A stretch of DNA of 64,000 bases from Tritrichomonas musculus (GCA_039105265.1 JAPFFF010000007.1:4650001-4714000); one strand, 5' to 3'; positions 28,221-36,828 are shown, numbered from the stretch's first letter. The notes: a model not told the origin generated them from the sequence alone. Numbers and translations are program-made.

Positions 28221-28742
28221 TTATACAACAACATACTTCAAACATAAGTGATAAACATTAACAAGATCATTGAACTCTTTATTGTAGACCTGTTTGAAGT
28301 CAGTAACAATCTCACCATTATCTTTGATTATCTTAATGGCGTCTACCTTTTGAATGGGTGATGCTTTACCTACACAACAACCAGGGTTGTCATCAACATA
28401 TATCTCAACCTCACCATGAGTGACTGCCTTGATGATTGCTGCTAATGCTTGCTGTGGTACGATGATAGTGCGCTTACTGATGAGATTGCTGATCAATGCC
28501 TTGTCATTGTCAAGGAGTATCTTAGCATACGTTTCAAGTATGAGTACCTTAACATCAACATCAATGCTATCATGTGTTGTATCAAGTTGAACATCACGTG
28601 TGATAACGATATCTTCTTTACCATCATCACGCTTGTTGATGAATATGTTGTTGTTAATATTGTTGTTTGATTGTGCTGCAGCTGCTGGCTCAAGACTGAC
28701 GTTTGCATTTACACCATTGTTTAGTGGTCGCTTCTTAATCAT
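28221..28742 (-). CDS. Polinton hypothetical protein, 173 residues
   Basis: Starts at ATG 28742 in the context TTCAAATG shared by other leftward genes of the element. The N-terminal third is low complexity (AAAAQSNNNINNNIF) and the rest alternates strands and helices, with a YVDDNPGCCVG turn. The end converges on the fibre-like gene with 17 bases between stops. I recognise no family. Its place beside the capsid gene suggests a virion or assembly role, without direct evidence. Confidence 0.75.
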   Translation of the reverse strand: MIKKRPLNNGVNANVSLEPAAAAQSNNNINNNIFINKRDDGKEDIVITRDVQLDTTHDSIDVDVKVLILETYAKILLDNDKALISNLISKRTIIVPQQALAAIIKAVTHGEVEIYVDDNPGCCVGKASPIQKVDAIKIIKDNGEIVTDFKQVYNKEFNDLVNVYHLCLKYVVV

Positions 28743-28807
28743 TTGAATTAAACAAAAACATTTTTACACAATCTGTTAAGTTAATACACTCATGATGTTT
28801 CGTTAAG

Positions 28808-28996
28808 TTAATATGAGTTGACATCATCTTTATACAGTATTAATTGCTTTGCATTAACCTTATTAGCTTTCCCATCAACTGCTGATAGGTTCTCTTTATG
28901 ATGTGTAGCTGGGTGCTTGAACTTAGGTTGTGTGATGGGTTGTTGCTTAGTTACATGTTGTTTGTACGACATGACTTGAACACTATGTGATGACAT
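28808..28996 (-). CDS. Polinton small basic protein, 62 residues
   Basis: The frame is open from 29005, but the shared start context (GATTCAAATG) falls on the ATG at 28996, so I choose that start (MSSHSVQVMSYKQHV). The product is short, His/Lys/Gln-rich (PKFKHPATHHKENL), with no membrane segment. It could be a small DNA-binding or virion protein. Its position between the 173-residue gene and the capsid gene, and its start context, support it being real. Confidence 0.55.
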   Translation of the reverse strand: MSSHSVQVMSYKQHVTKQQPITQPKFKHPATHHKENLSAVDGKANKVNAKQLILYKDDVNSY

Positions 28997-29055
28997 TTGA
29001 ATCAAAGCAAACAGTGATTAATGTTAAAAATGATGATGTGATAAAGTTAATTCAT

Positions 29056-30666
29056 TTATCTGCTTGTAATGTCATACGAACCCATCTCAACAACAGGTGG
29101 CATGCCATTGGGTTGAACATGAATTGATATGACAGTGTCTTGTAACAATGCCATTAATGGTGGTGTTGTGTTGTTGATATATGTGTTTGCTACATCACCA
29201 GTGTCATCAATATTACGTACTTGAGCTGGTAAGTCACATACGATTTCATATGTAATTGGCGTGTTTGATGTTTGACCTTGTTGGAAGGTGTTATCTGTCT
29301 CAGTTGGTAACCCAATGAAGAATGATGTACGATCATAGCTGACTCTACCAGTTGATTCAGCATAAGGTTGTGTATTAACTAATGATTGAACGACCTCTTT
29401 ATTAAAACCTGTTTGTTCACCGTTAACATTCATAGCGTTCTGACATAGTTCAATGAACATTGGATCACTACCATTCGTTGCAAATGGAATGGTTGGTACT
29501 ACGCCATAACCACCACATCGCAGTTGGAAGTTGGTAAACAGTGGATTCTTAAATACAGTATGTTGTGTTGCATTAAATGGAAACAGAAAGAAGATTGAAT
29601 CAACAAATCGTGGTGTGATTGTTTGAGTTGATGAACAATGACCAGCAGTTAATTGCTTACTCATCGTTGTGAATGTGAGTATCTGCGTTGGAAAGATGAG
29701 TTCCTGTTGCGTGTAACGTTGAACAAGCGCTTGATATATATCGTTGTCAATGCCGAAGTTAGGTATGACACTATAACAATTAGTAACTTCATATGTTCGA
29801 CTTGGTATGAATGTAGTGTTACCTGCATCAAGTTGATGATCAGCCGCTTTATTTATCCATATAGTGCATTGACTGCCAGCTTGAGTAAACTCATTAGTGA
29901 TGGGTGGAAATTGAGTTAATGCTTTGTAATTGACTATATCATTAACCAACTCATCTGATATACCAACTGGACAATATACAAGACCTTGTACACCAAACAT
30001 AATCTTGAGTTCAAGCTTACCAGCGAATGCAGGTAGATATTTAATGTTGCTCAATGGTAAGAACCTTCGCAAGTCAATCTTAAGTGGTATGACAACGTTA
30101 TTAATTTCACGAGTAGCAGCGGCAAGCTTAATGAATGCACCACAACGTGCTTGATCAAATTTGCGTTTGAATATATCCTTATGACGGGCTTTAGAATAGA
30201 CATCACCACGTTTACTTGCTTCGTTATCACCACATGCAGTTAAGAATGATTCTTCTGGACCGAAGTTTTGAGTGTAAATTGATATGCCATTAGCAAGGAT
30301 CTCATATTTTTCAACAGCATCCATAGCATCTTTAAAACCAATCCATAGGCCATTAAAAGCATGGTTATCAATATTGTTTATGGCATTAGTTAATGGAGTA
30401 GTTAACGCACCACTAATTGTCATCTGTGCTTTGATGAAGCCGTTATATATGTCAGCAGTGTTATCACATGTTGGACTGATGATGAATGTGGTGAATGACC
30501 CTGCATGGATAGGTGCAGATGGACTGTATGAAGCTTGTGCATCAATGACGTACTTCTTATTGGTATCTGACATGGCGATTGCATTATCAACTACATCAAA
30601 GTAGCTTGCAACTTGAGTGTTAACTTCAGCTGATGTCTTGTGTAGGACTTCTGCGTTGAATGTCAT
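29056..30666 (-). CDS. mcp: Polinton major capsid protein candidate (double jelly roll)
   Basis: A 536-residue all-beta protein without signal peptide. Stretches such as AGSFTTFIISPTCDNTADIY, PLKIDLRRFLPLSNIKYLPA, KLELKIMFGVQGLVYCPVGI and a Pro/Asn-rich C-terminus (VQPNGMPPVVEMGSYD) fit the size, composition and gene position of the double-jelly-roll capsid protein of Polintons and adenovirus-like elements. I cannot see a strict motif, because the family is defined by structure. The order capsid, small basic proteins, ATPase, integrase on one strand also fits. Start context is TCCAAATG. A structure prediction would settle the fold. Confidence 0.75.
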   Translation of the reverse strand: MTFNAEVLHKTSAEVNTQVASYFDVVDNAIAMSDTNKKYVIDAQASYSPSAPIHAGSFTTFIISPTCDNTADIYNGFIKAQMTISGALTTPLTNAINNIDNHAFNGLWIGFKDAMDAVEKYEILANGISIYTQNFGPEESFLTACGDNEASKRGDVYSKARHKDIFKRKFDQARCGAFIKLAAATREINNVVIPLKIDLRRFLPLSNIKYLPAFAGKLELKIMFGVQGLVYCPVGISDELVNDIVNYKALTQFPPITNEFTQAGSQCTIWINKAADHQLDAGNTTFIPSRTYEVTNCYSVIPNFGIDNDIYQALVQRYTQQELIFPTQILTFTTMSKQLTAGHCSSTQTITPRFVDSIFFLFPFNATQHTVFKNPLFTNFQLRCGGYGVVPTIPFATNGSDPMFIELCQNAMNVNGEQTGFNKEVVQSLVNTQPYAESTGRVSYDRTSFFIGLPTETDNTFQQGQTSNTPITYEIVCDLPAQVRNIDDTGDVANTYINNTTPPLMALLQDTVISIHVQPNGMPPVVEMGSYDITSR

Positions 30667-30701
30667 TTGGATGTATTAAAAATACGAATGTATTACATAA
30701 G

Positions 30702-31370
30702 CTATCTTCGTATGCGCGATCTAAACGATGGTGTTGATTCAATGACATCAGGTGGTTCTTGTGGTGGGTCATGAGATGGATCATGTGGTGGTTCTTGTGG
30801 TGGGTCATGTATATCATCAGTTGGTAATAGATCAGGTACGTACTTACTTCTTATGCGTGGCTTTGATAATTCTTTATTAACGACATGTTTAATGTATTGT
30901 TTTTGTTCACGCTTGAAGCGATCATTACGTAGCTCTTCACCTAATGAACGTAGCTGTTCAAGTATCTCTAAGTTAATGGTTGTATCATGTGTGGCAACTT
31001 GATGTGGTGGTGATGTTGTACGTTGTGTTGAATGTTGTTTGACTCTATTAGGTATGTGTGTTGGTGTATGCGTAGGTTGTGCTTCCTCATGTTGTGATGG
31101 TGGTTCATCATTGGAGTTACTGACTTTGCCAGCAGCTACATCTCTGATGCAGTTATCACTTGAGTTAACATTGGAGTTATCACTTGATTCAAGCATACCA
31201 TTGAGGTTGTCTGATGATTTATCTCTATGAATGAGTGGTTGCTTTCGTTGTTTAACAATGTACTTACCCTCTTTCTTAGTAGGGAACACTTCATATTGTT
31301 CATCATCAATGCCTTGCAACCAACGTTGAATGATTTGATTGCGCTTCATGCCAGTAACATATTTGGACAT
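30702..31370 (-). CDS. Polinton hypothetical protein with Pro-rich tail, 222 residues
   Basis: The frame is open from 31397, but TTTCAAATG marks ATG 31370 (MSKYVTGMKRNQIIQRW) as the likely start. Residues 1-50 look folded, the middle is Ser/Asn- and Thr/Pro-rich, a helix follows (EQLRSLGEELRNDRFKREQK), and the tail repeats DPPQEPPHDPSHDPPQEPPD before a basic end (SRIRR). This looks like a scaffold or linker protein. No family recognised. It lies 35 bases upstream of the capsid gene. Confidence 0.7.
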   Translation of the reverse strand: MSKYVTGMKRNQIIQRWLQGIDDEQYEVFPTKKEGKYIVKQRKQPLIHRDKSSDNLNGMLESSDNSNVNSSDNCIRDVAAGKVSNSNDEPPSQHEEAQPTHTPTHIPNRVKQHSTQRTTSPPHQVATHDTTINLEILEQLRSLGEELRNDRFKREQKQYIKHVVNKELSKPRIRSKYVPDLLPTDDIHDPPQEPPHDPSHDPPQEPPDVIESTPSFRSRIRR

Positions 31371-31403
31371 TTGAAATACACAAAAATAAAAAGTCAATAA
31401 TGT

Positions 31404-31619
31404 TCACTTACGTGATGATTTGCGTTTATTACTTGACTTTGATTTGCGACTATTACTTGACTTTATATATGGTGCGGTTACATCATGTGTGTTAGTATTA
31501 GCATAATATTGTTTGGTATTTGATCTAGGTCTAGTTACTTCATTATACATCGTACCAGGTCCAGATACGATAACTGAATTGTTCGATCTATATGCATTAG
31601 TTCTTGTGTTGAAACTCAT
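31404..31619 (-). CDS. Polinton small basic protein, 71 residues
   Basis: Begins MSFNTRTNAYRSNNSV and ends in a Ser/Lys/Arg-rich tail (SRKSKSSNKRKSSRK). Such a tail is typical of proteins that neutralise packaged DNA in adenovirus-like particles, so a core protein role is plausible but inferred. It sits 10 bases after the stop of the 134-residue gene and just before the Pro-rich protein gene. Confidence 0.65.
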   Translation of the reverse strand: MSFNTRTNAYRSNNSVIVSGPGTMYNEVTRPRSNTKQYYANTNTHDVTAPYIKSSNSRKSKSSNKRKSSRK

Positions 31620-31629
31620 TTACACCTCG

Positions 31630-32034
31630 TTAAACACTTCTAAATGGTACTGCGTTGTGTGTTCTCTTACGTGAGTCAGCTGCTGCTTGTGCTGATGGCG
31701 ATCCACTTGGTTTCAACTCACCACGTGCAAACTGTTCACTGATTTTAACTAGCTTATCTGTGACCGACCCCTTTGGCATGTGACTGAATATATTGGCACC
31801 TGCTGTAGTGATTGCACCTAACGTTGGATTGAATGCTGTTGCAAATGGTGTGATAGCATGTAGTATATTGCCAACTGCTTTAGGATTGTTCATAGCATAG
31901 TTCTTTGCACCAATCAACCCCTTCTTAGTGGCACTCCATATGTGGTGAGCTACGTTCTTTGCACCAGTCAATCCTTGATGAATATCGCTTTTTAATCTGT
32001 TCCATCCACTGGTAATGAAATTTTTGAATCCCAT
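31630..32034 (-). CDS. Polinton 134-residue protein with amphipathic helices (pVI-like?)
   Basis: Starts MGFKNFITSGWNRLKSDIHQ, a Trp-containing amphipathic helix, and continues with the related SATKKGLIGAKNYAMNNP. A hydrophobic Gly/Ala stretch follows (HAITPFATAFNPTLGAITTA), then a basic end. The layout recalls adenovirus protein VI, a membrane-active virion protein, but I see only general resemblance. It is directly downstream of the ATPase gene (12 bases). Confidence 0.65.
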   Translation of the reverse strand: MGFKNFITSGWNRLKSDIHQGLTGAKNVAHHIWSATKKGLIGAKNYAMNNPKAVGNILHAITPFATAFNPTLGAITTAGANIFSHMPKGSVTDKLVKISEQFARGELKPSGSPSAQAAADSRKRTHNAVPFRSV

Positions 32035-32046
32035 GTTTGTAATTCA

Positions 32047-32910
32047 TTAAACTTCAAAGTGTGATTGATTGGATGTGATATTGATTATGAATTTATCGTG
32101 TTGGCCTTTATGATTGAGGTATGCTTCTGTAGTTGATTTAATGTCAAGATTGTTAGGTGTTTGCTGTAGCATTGATGTGAAATCCTCTTTACTGAAGCCA
32201 CTATAGCATATGATGTCAGTAGCTAAACGTTTAACGTTGAGATGAACGAATCGAAGTGTTTGCACTGCTATGATACAGGTTAAGTTGTAGTGACGTGTCT
32301 TAGTTAGTAAACGACATAGTTCACTGTTGCCATTCTTAAGTAGTGGTGATCCAGCTGCATCATCAAGTACTAGTAATGTGTTGTATGGGTATGAAGCTGT
32401 TTGATATTTAACTAGCTTATTTGCTATGTATGCAATCCTATCTTCAATCTCACTTAACGAATGCTTTGAAATGATTCTTGCCATCTCCTCATTGGTGTCA
32501 ACCATTTTTGATAACACATGTTTAACCATAGCGTAGTACTTGAGCTTGCGTTTGAGATGACGCTTGAGATATGGTAATAGATGTTCTTCTTTGATGTATT
32601 CAATGGGTGTCTTAACGTTTTTGGATAGTACTTCAGCTGTCTTATCAAGTTTGCCCGACGTTGAACAGAATATGATCTTACTATAGTATGGCTTAGCGAA
32701 TAGTCGTTCAGTTATCATGATGTGTGACCATATCCAGAATGATTTACCAGCGCCCATCTTACCAATTAAAAAGTAGATACCATTTGATGAGAATGGATAC
32801 TCTTCACTTAGTGGTTTAATCAATGCCATCTCAATATCACGTTGGTTTTTACGTAACGACTCTTGAATAAGATGTTTAACTTCATTCATAACGTTTTTAT
32901 GTTGACTCAT
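32047..32910 (-). CDS. Polinton genome-packaging ATPase (FtsK/HerA-like)
   Basis: The 287-residue protein has a Walker A loop GKMGAGKS (residues 50-57) after a strand (GIYFLI), and a Walker B strand LLVLDD (179-184) followed by AAGSPLL. A sensor-like segment LTCIIAVQT follows, ending in a strand-rich tail. This is the pattern of the A32/FtsK-HerA ATPases that drive DNA into capsids in Polintons and large DNA viruses. Start context ATATCAAATG. It lies 6 bases after the integrase stop, so the two are likely controlled together. Confidence 0.9.
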   Translation of the reverse strand: MSQHKNVMNEVKHLIQESLRKNQRDIEMALIKPLSEEYPFSSNGIYFLIGKMGAGKSFWIWSHIMITERLFAKPYYSKIIFCSTSGKLDKTAEVLSKNVKTPIEYIKEEHLLPYLKRHLKRKLKYYAMVKHVLSKMVDTNEEMARIISKHSLSEIEDRIAYIANKLVKYQTASYPYNTLLVLDDAAGSPLLKNGNSELCRLLTKTRHYNLTCIIAVQTLRFVHLNVKRLATDIICYSGFSKEDFTSMLQQTPNNLDIKSTTEAYLNHKGQHDKFIINITSNQSHFEV

Positions 32911-32916
32911 TTGATA

Positions 32917-34014
32917 TTAGATGAACTTCTTAATGTGATCTGGTATGGTCTTACGTTTAAGCCAGTACTGTCGTTCCATTGTTGAGAGCTTAGTTGGGTG
33001 ACCTTCACGCATGTTCTTAGATGGGATAGTGTCTTTCATTGTTGAACCATTGCCTAGATCATATATGATATTGTATGTGTCTTTTGATTTGTTATATGAT
33101 GTGATTGATTTAACCACACCACGTTTGCCATCATCAAGTGTGGTTGCTAATGGAATGTTGCTAGCTGCTTTAACGAGTTTGTAACCTGGCATTGTATTGA
33201 CAGATCCATCTGTAGATCGTATCAAGAATTGGTTACCATCATTAGAATCAACTATGTATGCAACTTTAGATAGGTTCGAACGATGTTTAACGAATGGATT
33301 TGCATCAAACACTATCCTAACTCTGTCACCTGGTTTGAAATCATATGGATTAACTTGATGTTCCATCTCATGTATGTATGTTAACTCGTCATCTTGAGTG
33401 ATATCATTGGGTGACTTGTTATGTAGTGAACCATGTGGCATGTCATTGTATGAGTCAACTATCTGTAGTACGTTTAGCTTTGGTTGATTGAATCGCATAT
33501 CACGTATCGTTCTCATGAAGCGGTTGATAATACCAAGCTTGTTATGATCGTTATCGGTTGTGGTTGTGTATATGATGTTATGTTGTTGCATGAAGTCAAG
33601 CACTGTGTTTGATAAATAAGCAGCATCTTCATCTGACATAATGGCTTTGCATTGAGGTTCAACTTTGATGAACTCATTAAGTGCTCTATGTATTTCATTA
33701 GCACCCTTACCGTGTATCATATAAGCATATGCTTTACGTGTGTTGATGTTGATAAGTATTAAGTAGTTAGGTTGGCCTGCTGCTTTATGATCAATGAACG
33801 TGTCCATTTGAAATGCATGTGGTAGTTTCGAATATATATGCATGAACTTAGGTTTGGGCTTGCGTTGATCGTGTACAACCATTGTGTTGAGATAGTGTTT
33901 AGCTTCATCATCAGTGAAACCATAACGATTGGCTATGCGTTTGAATTTAGGTAGGGACTTGGTGGGGTACTTAGCATAGACTTCATCAATGGTATTGAAT
34001 TTGACTGTACTCAT
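32917..34014 (-). CDS. int: Polinton integrase (retroviral-type, rve fold)
   Basis: A 365-residue protein that would join element ends to target DNA and make the 6-bp-class duplication seen at the flanks. The catalytic core shows QMDTFIDH (Asp71) and IMSDEDAAYLS (Asp128), followed by HNKLGIINRFMRTIRD where the third motif is expected. An N-terminal helical region precedes the core. The C-terminal part PGDRVRIVFDANPFVKHRSN to GYKLVKAA has the strand pattern of the SH3-like or chromo-like tails of such integrases. Start context GATCAAATG. Confidence 0.9.
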   Translation of the reverse strand: MSTVKFNTIDEVYAKYPTKSLPKFKRIANRYGFTDDEAKHYLNTMVVHDQRKPKPKFMHIYSKLPHAFQMDTFIDHKAAGQPNYLILININTRKAYAYMIHGKGANEIHRALNEFIKVEPQCKAIMSDEDAAYLSNTVLDFMQQHNIIYTTTTDNDHNKLGIINRFMRTIRDMRFNQPKLNVLQIVDSYNDMPHGSLHNKSPNDITQDDELTYIHEMEHQVNPYDFKPGDRVRIVFDANPFVKHRSNLSKVAYIVDSNDGNQFLIRSTDGSVNTMPGYKLVKAASNIPLATTLDDGKRGVVKSITSYNKSKDTYNIIYDLGNGSTMKDTIPSKNMREGHPTKLSTMERQYWLKRKTIPDHIKKFI

Positions 34015-34040
34015 TTGATCAATGCAAAGTAAAAATGTTA

Positions 34041-35261
34041 TTAAGTATATATTAACTTACGATTCTGTAAGAATACCATATCGATTGTAAATACAAGATG
34101 ATCATTAAATGAAACTGGAACAGTAATCTCATTTCTATCATAAAATTCAATCCAGAATTTATCATCATTGTCATTTAACTTATAGTATTTAATTGGTGTG
34201 TACATTTCGTTGGTTCTACCAATGAGGTTGTGATTAGATTGACTGGCAAATGATGCAGCTACTTCACATTGAGGGGTTAACATTACATTTTTGAATGATA
34301 ATTCTCGATGAAACTTAATTATATCATGTAAATCAACACGGTCATTATCATCAAGATCAAAATAACACGCTGTATCGAAATCCAACCTATCATTTGGTGT
34401 ACCATCATCGTGGTAAGTAAAATCAAGTTCATCTTGTTGCAGTTTGCTAATATATAATGGTTCATCTTCAAGATCACCCCATTCATAGAGCTTTCTATAT
34501 GTAACATCATCATTTCTAGCTGTCATCATAAAATCAATGTAGTATTCAGGATTTTTACCAGCGAAAACTAGTAATGTTGTATCAACAATGTCTTTAATTA
34601 TATTTATGTCACTATCAACGTCGAGATAGAATGATATATCATTACGTAAACACATTAGATAGTAATCATCCTTATCTTTATTCAACTGTTCAATTGATTC
34701 AATCTGTCTAGCTTTAAATTCAGCCTCATCTTCATTATCATCATTAGTTGCTGTGATTATAGCATCGTAAAGTTTATCATATATGCTTTCATCTTTAATT
34801 GTATTGATTAAATCTGCAATAAAATCATCTAGTTTATCAAATATGTCGTGACAATAATCAATCTTGAATACTCTACAATCATCTCTATCCAAACGATCAA
34901 CCACGTCTTGTATCTGTTCATCATTAAGATTACTAGGATTATCATGAGGGTAATTCATACTGGCTATATTATCGAATTTATCCTTTCTATATTTGCGAAT
35001 GTATAGTGTGAAGTTTAATTCAGCGGATTGTCTAACAGTGATTTTCATGTTACGTACGCCAATAATCTTCTCACCTACATCAGATGTAAGCCATTCAGGT
35101 GGGTACTTAAAATATATACGATTAAAATGATTAGAACCATTAGTAAAGTAACATTCATTACCATTTATTATACATGATAGTGAATCATTAGATGAATTAT
35201 ATACTGTTTCAATAGGTAATGGTACTGTTTCACTTGGCGGAGCATCACGTCGGTATGCCAT
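34041..35261 (-). CDS. Polinton hypothetical protein, 406 residues, acidic, probable virion protein
   Basis: First gene in from the right terminus, 19 bases from the inverted repeat, starting in the context CATCAAATGGC (MAYRRDAPPSETVPL). N-terminal residues 1-110 (FNRIYFKYPPEWLTSD, GVRNMKITVRQSAELNFTLY) and C-terminal residues 300-406 (LIGRTNEMYTPIKYYKL, VPVSFNDHLVFTIDMVFLQ) look like beta-sandwich material. The middle is Asp/Glu-rich and helical. No catalytic motif seen. A structural role is inferred. Confidence 0.75.
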   Translation of the reverse strand: MAYRRDAPPSETVPLPIETVYNSSNDSLSCIINGNECYFTNGSNHFNRIYFKYPPEWLTSDVGEKIIGVRNMKITVRQSAELNFTLYIRKYRKDKFDNIASMNYPHDNPSNLNDEQIQDVVDRLDRDDCRVFKIDYCHDIFDKLDDFIADLINTIKDESIYDKLYDAIITATNDDNEDEAEFKARQIESIEQLNKDKDDYYLMCLRNDISFYLDVDSDINIIKDIVDTTLLVFAGKNPEYYIDFMMTARNDDVTYRKLYEWGDLEDEPLYISKLQQDELDFTYHDDGTPNDRLDFDTACYFDLDDNDRVDLHDIIKFHRELSFKNVMLTPQCEVAASFASQSNHNLIGRTNEMYTPIKYYKLNDNDDKFWIEFYDRNEITVPVSFNDHLVFTIDMVFLQNRKLIYT

Positions 35262-35280
35262 TTGATGTTACTTAAACACT

Positions 35281-35532
35281 TTACAGTTGAACCACGTTAT
35301 GTGAACCGTTGTGTGACGTGATATGTGGCGTGTGACATGAGGTGGTGACATGAGTTTAACGTGAGGTGATAACATGAGGTGATGACATGAGTTTAACGTG
35401 AGGTGATAACATGAGGTGATGACATGAGTTTAACGTGGGTTTTAACGTGAGGTGACGTGTTAAGTGGTGTGATGTAACAACTTTAAGCAGGGTGAAGTGG
35501 CGAAGCTACGAAACCCTGCTTAGCTTATCTAC
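35281..35532 (-). repeat. Polinton right terminal inverted repeat (252 bp)
   Basis: Mirror of 15098-15288. The tip hairpin is AAGCAGGGT/ACCCTGCTT at 35485-35521. A 37-bp unit (GTTTAACGTGAGGTGATAAC then ATGAGGTGATGACATGA) stands twice in perfect tandem at 35354-35390 and 35391-35427, and a part follows. The left repeat carries fewer copies, which explains the 61-bp length difference. Confidence 0.95.
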
Positions 35533-35539
35533 TTATGAA
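35533..35539. repeat. Target-site duplication, right copy
   Basis: TTATGAA directly follows the right Polinton end and matches 15091-15097 exactly. Confidence 0.8.
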
Positions 35540-35580
35540 GCTGAAAATTAAAAATTTACCCATATCTCTGAAAAATGTTA

Positions 35581-36828
35581 TCAAAAAGTTCGATAATAAA
35601 GAAAATATGATCGTCATAATTCAATAATTGAATACAATCCATTAACTGAATTTCTAATTGAGTACAATTGAGTGCGATATTGATCGTGGATCTCTTTCAC
35701 TTCAGACCAATGTCCATTTAAGCTATCGCCATTTATTCTGTAGCATTCAATAACTCTTGCTAAAAAGCTTGAATAGTAATTGTGGATCAATTGATTTGGA
35801 ATTGAATTCCAAGAAATTTCTAATGCATGAAAAAGTGCATCTTTGGAAAAATATTTAATTGAAGGAATGTCATTTTTTAAGTAATTCCATACATGCTCTA
35901 TGCATGAAAGATCGGGCGATACGGCTGGCCAAGTTATTTTTGCAGGAACAATATTTGAAAGGAAATTCTTTGTATATTTGGCCCGGTGAGGAGGAGCATT
36001 GTATTTCTGCCAGACCCAATTTCTTCCAAAATGAAAGTTTAAATCAGTAAAAACACCGTTTGAAAATAATGATCTGCAATAATATTCCGCATTTACTTTC
36101 TGAGAAAAATTGAGTAGCTTTGTTCGATATCCGAGGGGTCCAATTCCTCCCCAAATCATAACCGATGTGGGGTGCAATTCTCTTTCGTAGTATGATTCGG
36201 GAGGATGGAACCCTCGGATTCGCCATATACCATCTCTATTTGTATAATTTTGAACGAATGATTCATCTGTAAAAATGATTTTGGGTAAATTTTTATAGTT
36301 GAATTGCATAAAATAACTGCAAAAATCGATACGGTTTATTTTTTGATCAGGTTTTAATCCAGTTATTGGAGTTTTTTCATAATAATTGATGTTATTTTGA
36401 ATCAAAATTTTGCGAGCTGTACTTTCAGAAATGTCAAAATCTTTTGAAATATTTGAAAGTTTTTGTAAACCATCGGATTGGATTGATCCTATAACTCCGT
36501 TTTCAATATCCCTAGTAATTTCAGGAGGGCGTCCTAATCGTGGAAAAAGTGTTCCATTTTTGCAATAGGAATCATAGAAAGATTTGCATGTTGAAAAAGG
36601 ACGATCGATAATTGAACCAATAAGTTTCCATTGATGACCATATTCATGAACCAATTCGATTATTCGTATTTTTTCTTGCTCTGTTAAAGCTCTTCTCATA
36701 TCAAAAATAGCATTCAAAAATTTCAATAAATTTCGGGTTTTTTCATGGAAAAAAAAATTGAATGAATTTGTTTCAATTATTTTCTATTTCTATCAAAATT
36801 TTAAGAAAGCGATATCAAACTATTTTGA
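35581..36828 (-). mobile_element. Tc1/mariner transposon, 1.25 kb
   Basis: Imperfect inverted ends TCAAAAAGTTCGATA (35581) and TCAAAATAGTTTGATA (read leftward from 36828) are each flanked by TA (35579-35580 and 36829-36830). The body holds one transposase gene reading leftward. Length is normal for the superfamily. The left end lies 48 bases from the Polinton end. Confidence 0.8.
35614..36726 (-). CDS. Tc1/mariner transposase with altered catalytic triad
   Basis: A 370-residue open frame; ATG 36696 (MRRALTEQEKIRIIELV) is a likelier start, giving 360 residues. N-terminal helix-turn-helix domains cover about 10-120 (HQWKLIGSIIDRPFSTCKSF; LSNISKDFDISESTARKIL). The DDE core shows IFTDESF (first Asp) and SPDLSCIEHVW (Glu). 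The second Asp, normally in a QDNAP-like motif, is Tyr in WQKYNAPPH (codon TAC). The spacing from that position to the Glu is 34, so the enzyme is of the DD34E type. With the metal-binding Asp lost the protein should not cut DNA, although the frame is otherwise open. It would have mobilised elements with ends like 35581-36828. Confidence 0.9.
   Translation of the reverse strand: MKFLNAIFDMRRALTEQEKIRIIELVHEYGHQWKLIGSIIDRPFSTCKSFYDSYCKNGTLFPRLGRPPEITRDIENGVIGSIQSDGLQKLSNISKDFDISESTARKILIQNNINYYEKTPITGLKPDQKINRIDFCSYFMQFNYKNLPKIIFTDESFVQNYTNRDGIWRIRGFHPPESYYERELHPTSVMIWGGIGPLGYRTKLLNFSQKVNAEYYCRSLFSNGVFTDLNFHFGRNWVWQKYNAPPHRAKYTKNFLSNIVPAKITWPAVSPDLSCIEHVWNYLKNDIPSIKYFSKDALFHALEISWNSIPNQLIHNYYSSFLARVIECYRINGDSLNGHWSEVKEIHDQYRTQLYSIRNSVNGLYSIIEL

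Larger units (their letters stand above)
15098..35532. mobile_element. Polinton/Maverick element, 20.4 kb, looks whole
   Basis: It has terminal inverted repeats, flanking target duplication, protein-primed family B DNA polymerase, retrovirus-type integrase, FtsK/HerA-like packaging ATPase and a putative double-jelly-roll capsid protein, which together define a Polinton. Size is within the family's usual 15-25 kb. Fourteen genes fill it almost completely: polymerase, a small protein and a fibre-like protein rightward, eleven leftward. I see no break in any of the main frames. The ends are almost identical to each other, base composition is less AT-rich than the flanks, and the target duplication is still perfect. 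All three point to a young insertion. No separate adenovirus-type protease gene was recognised. Confidence 0.95.
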
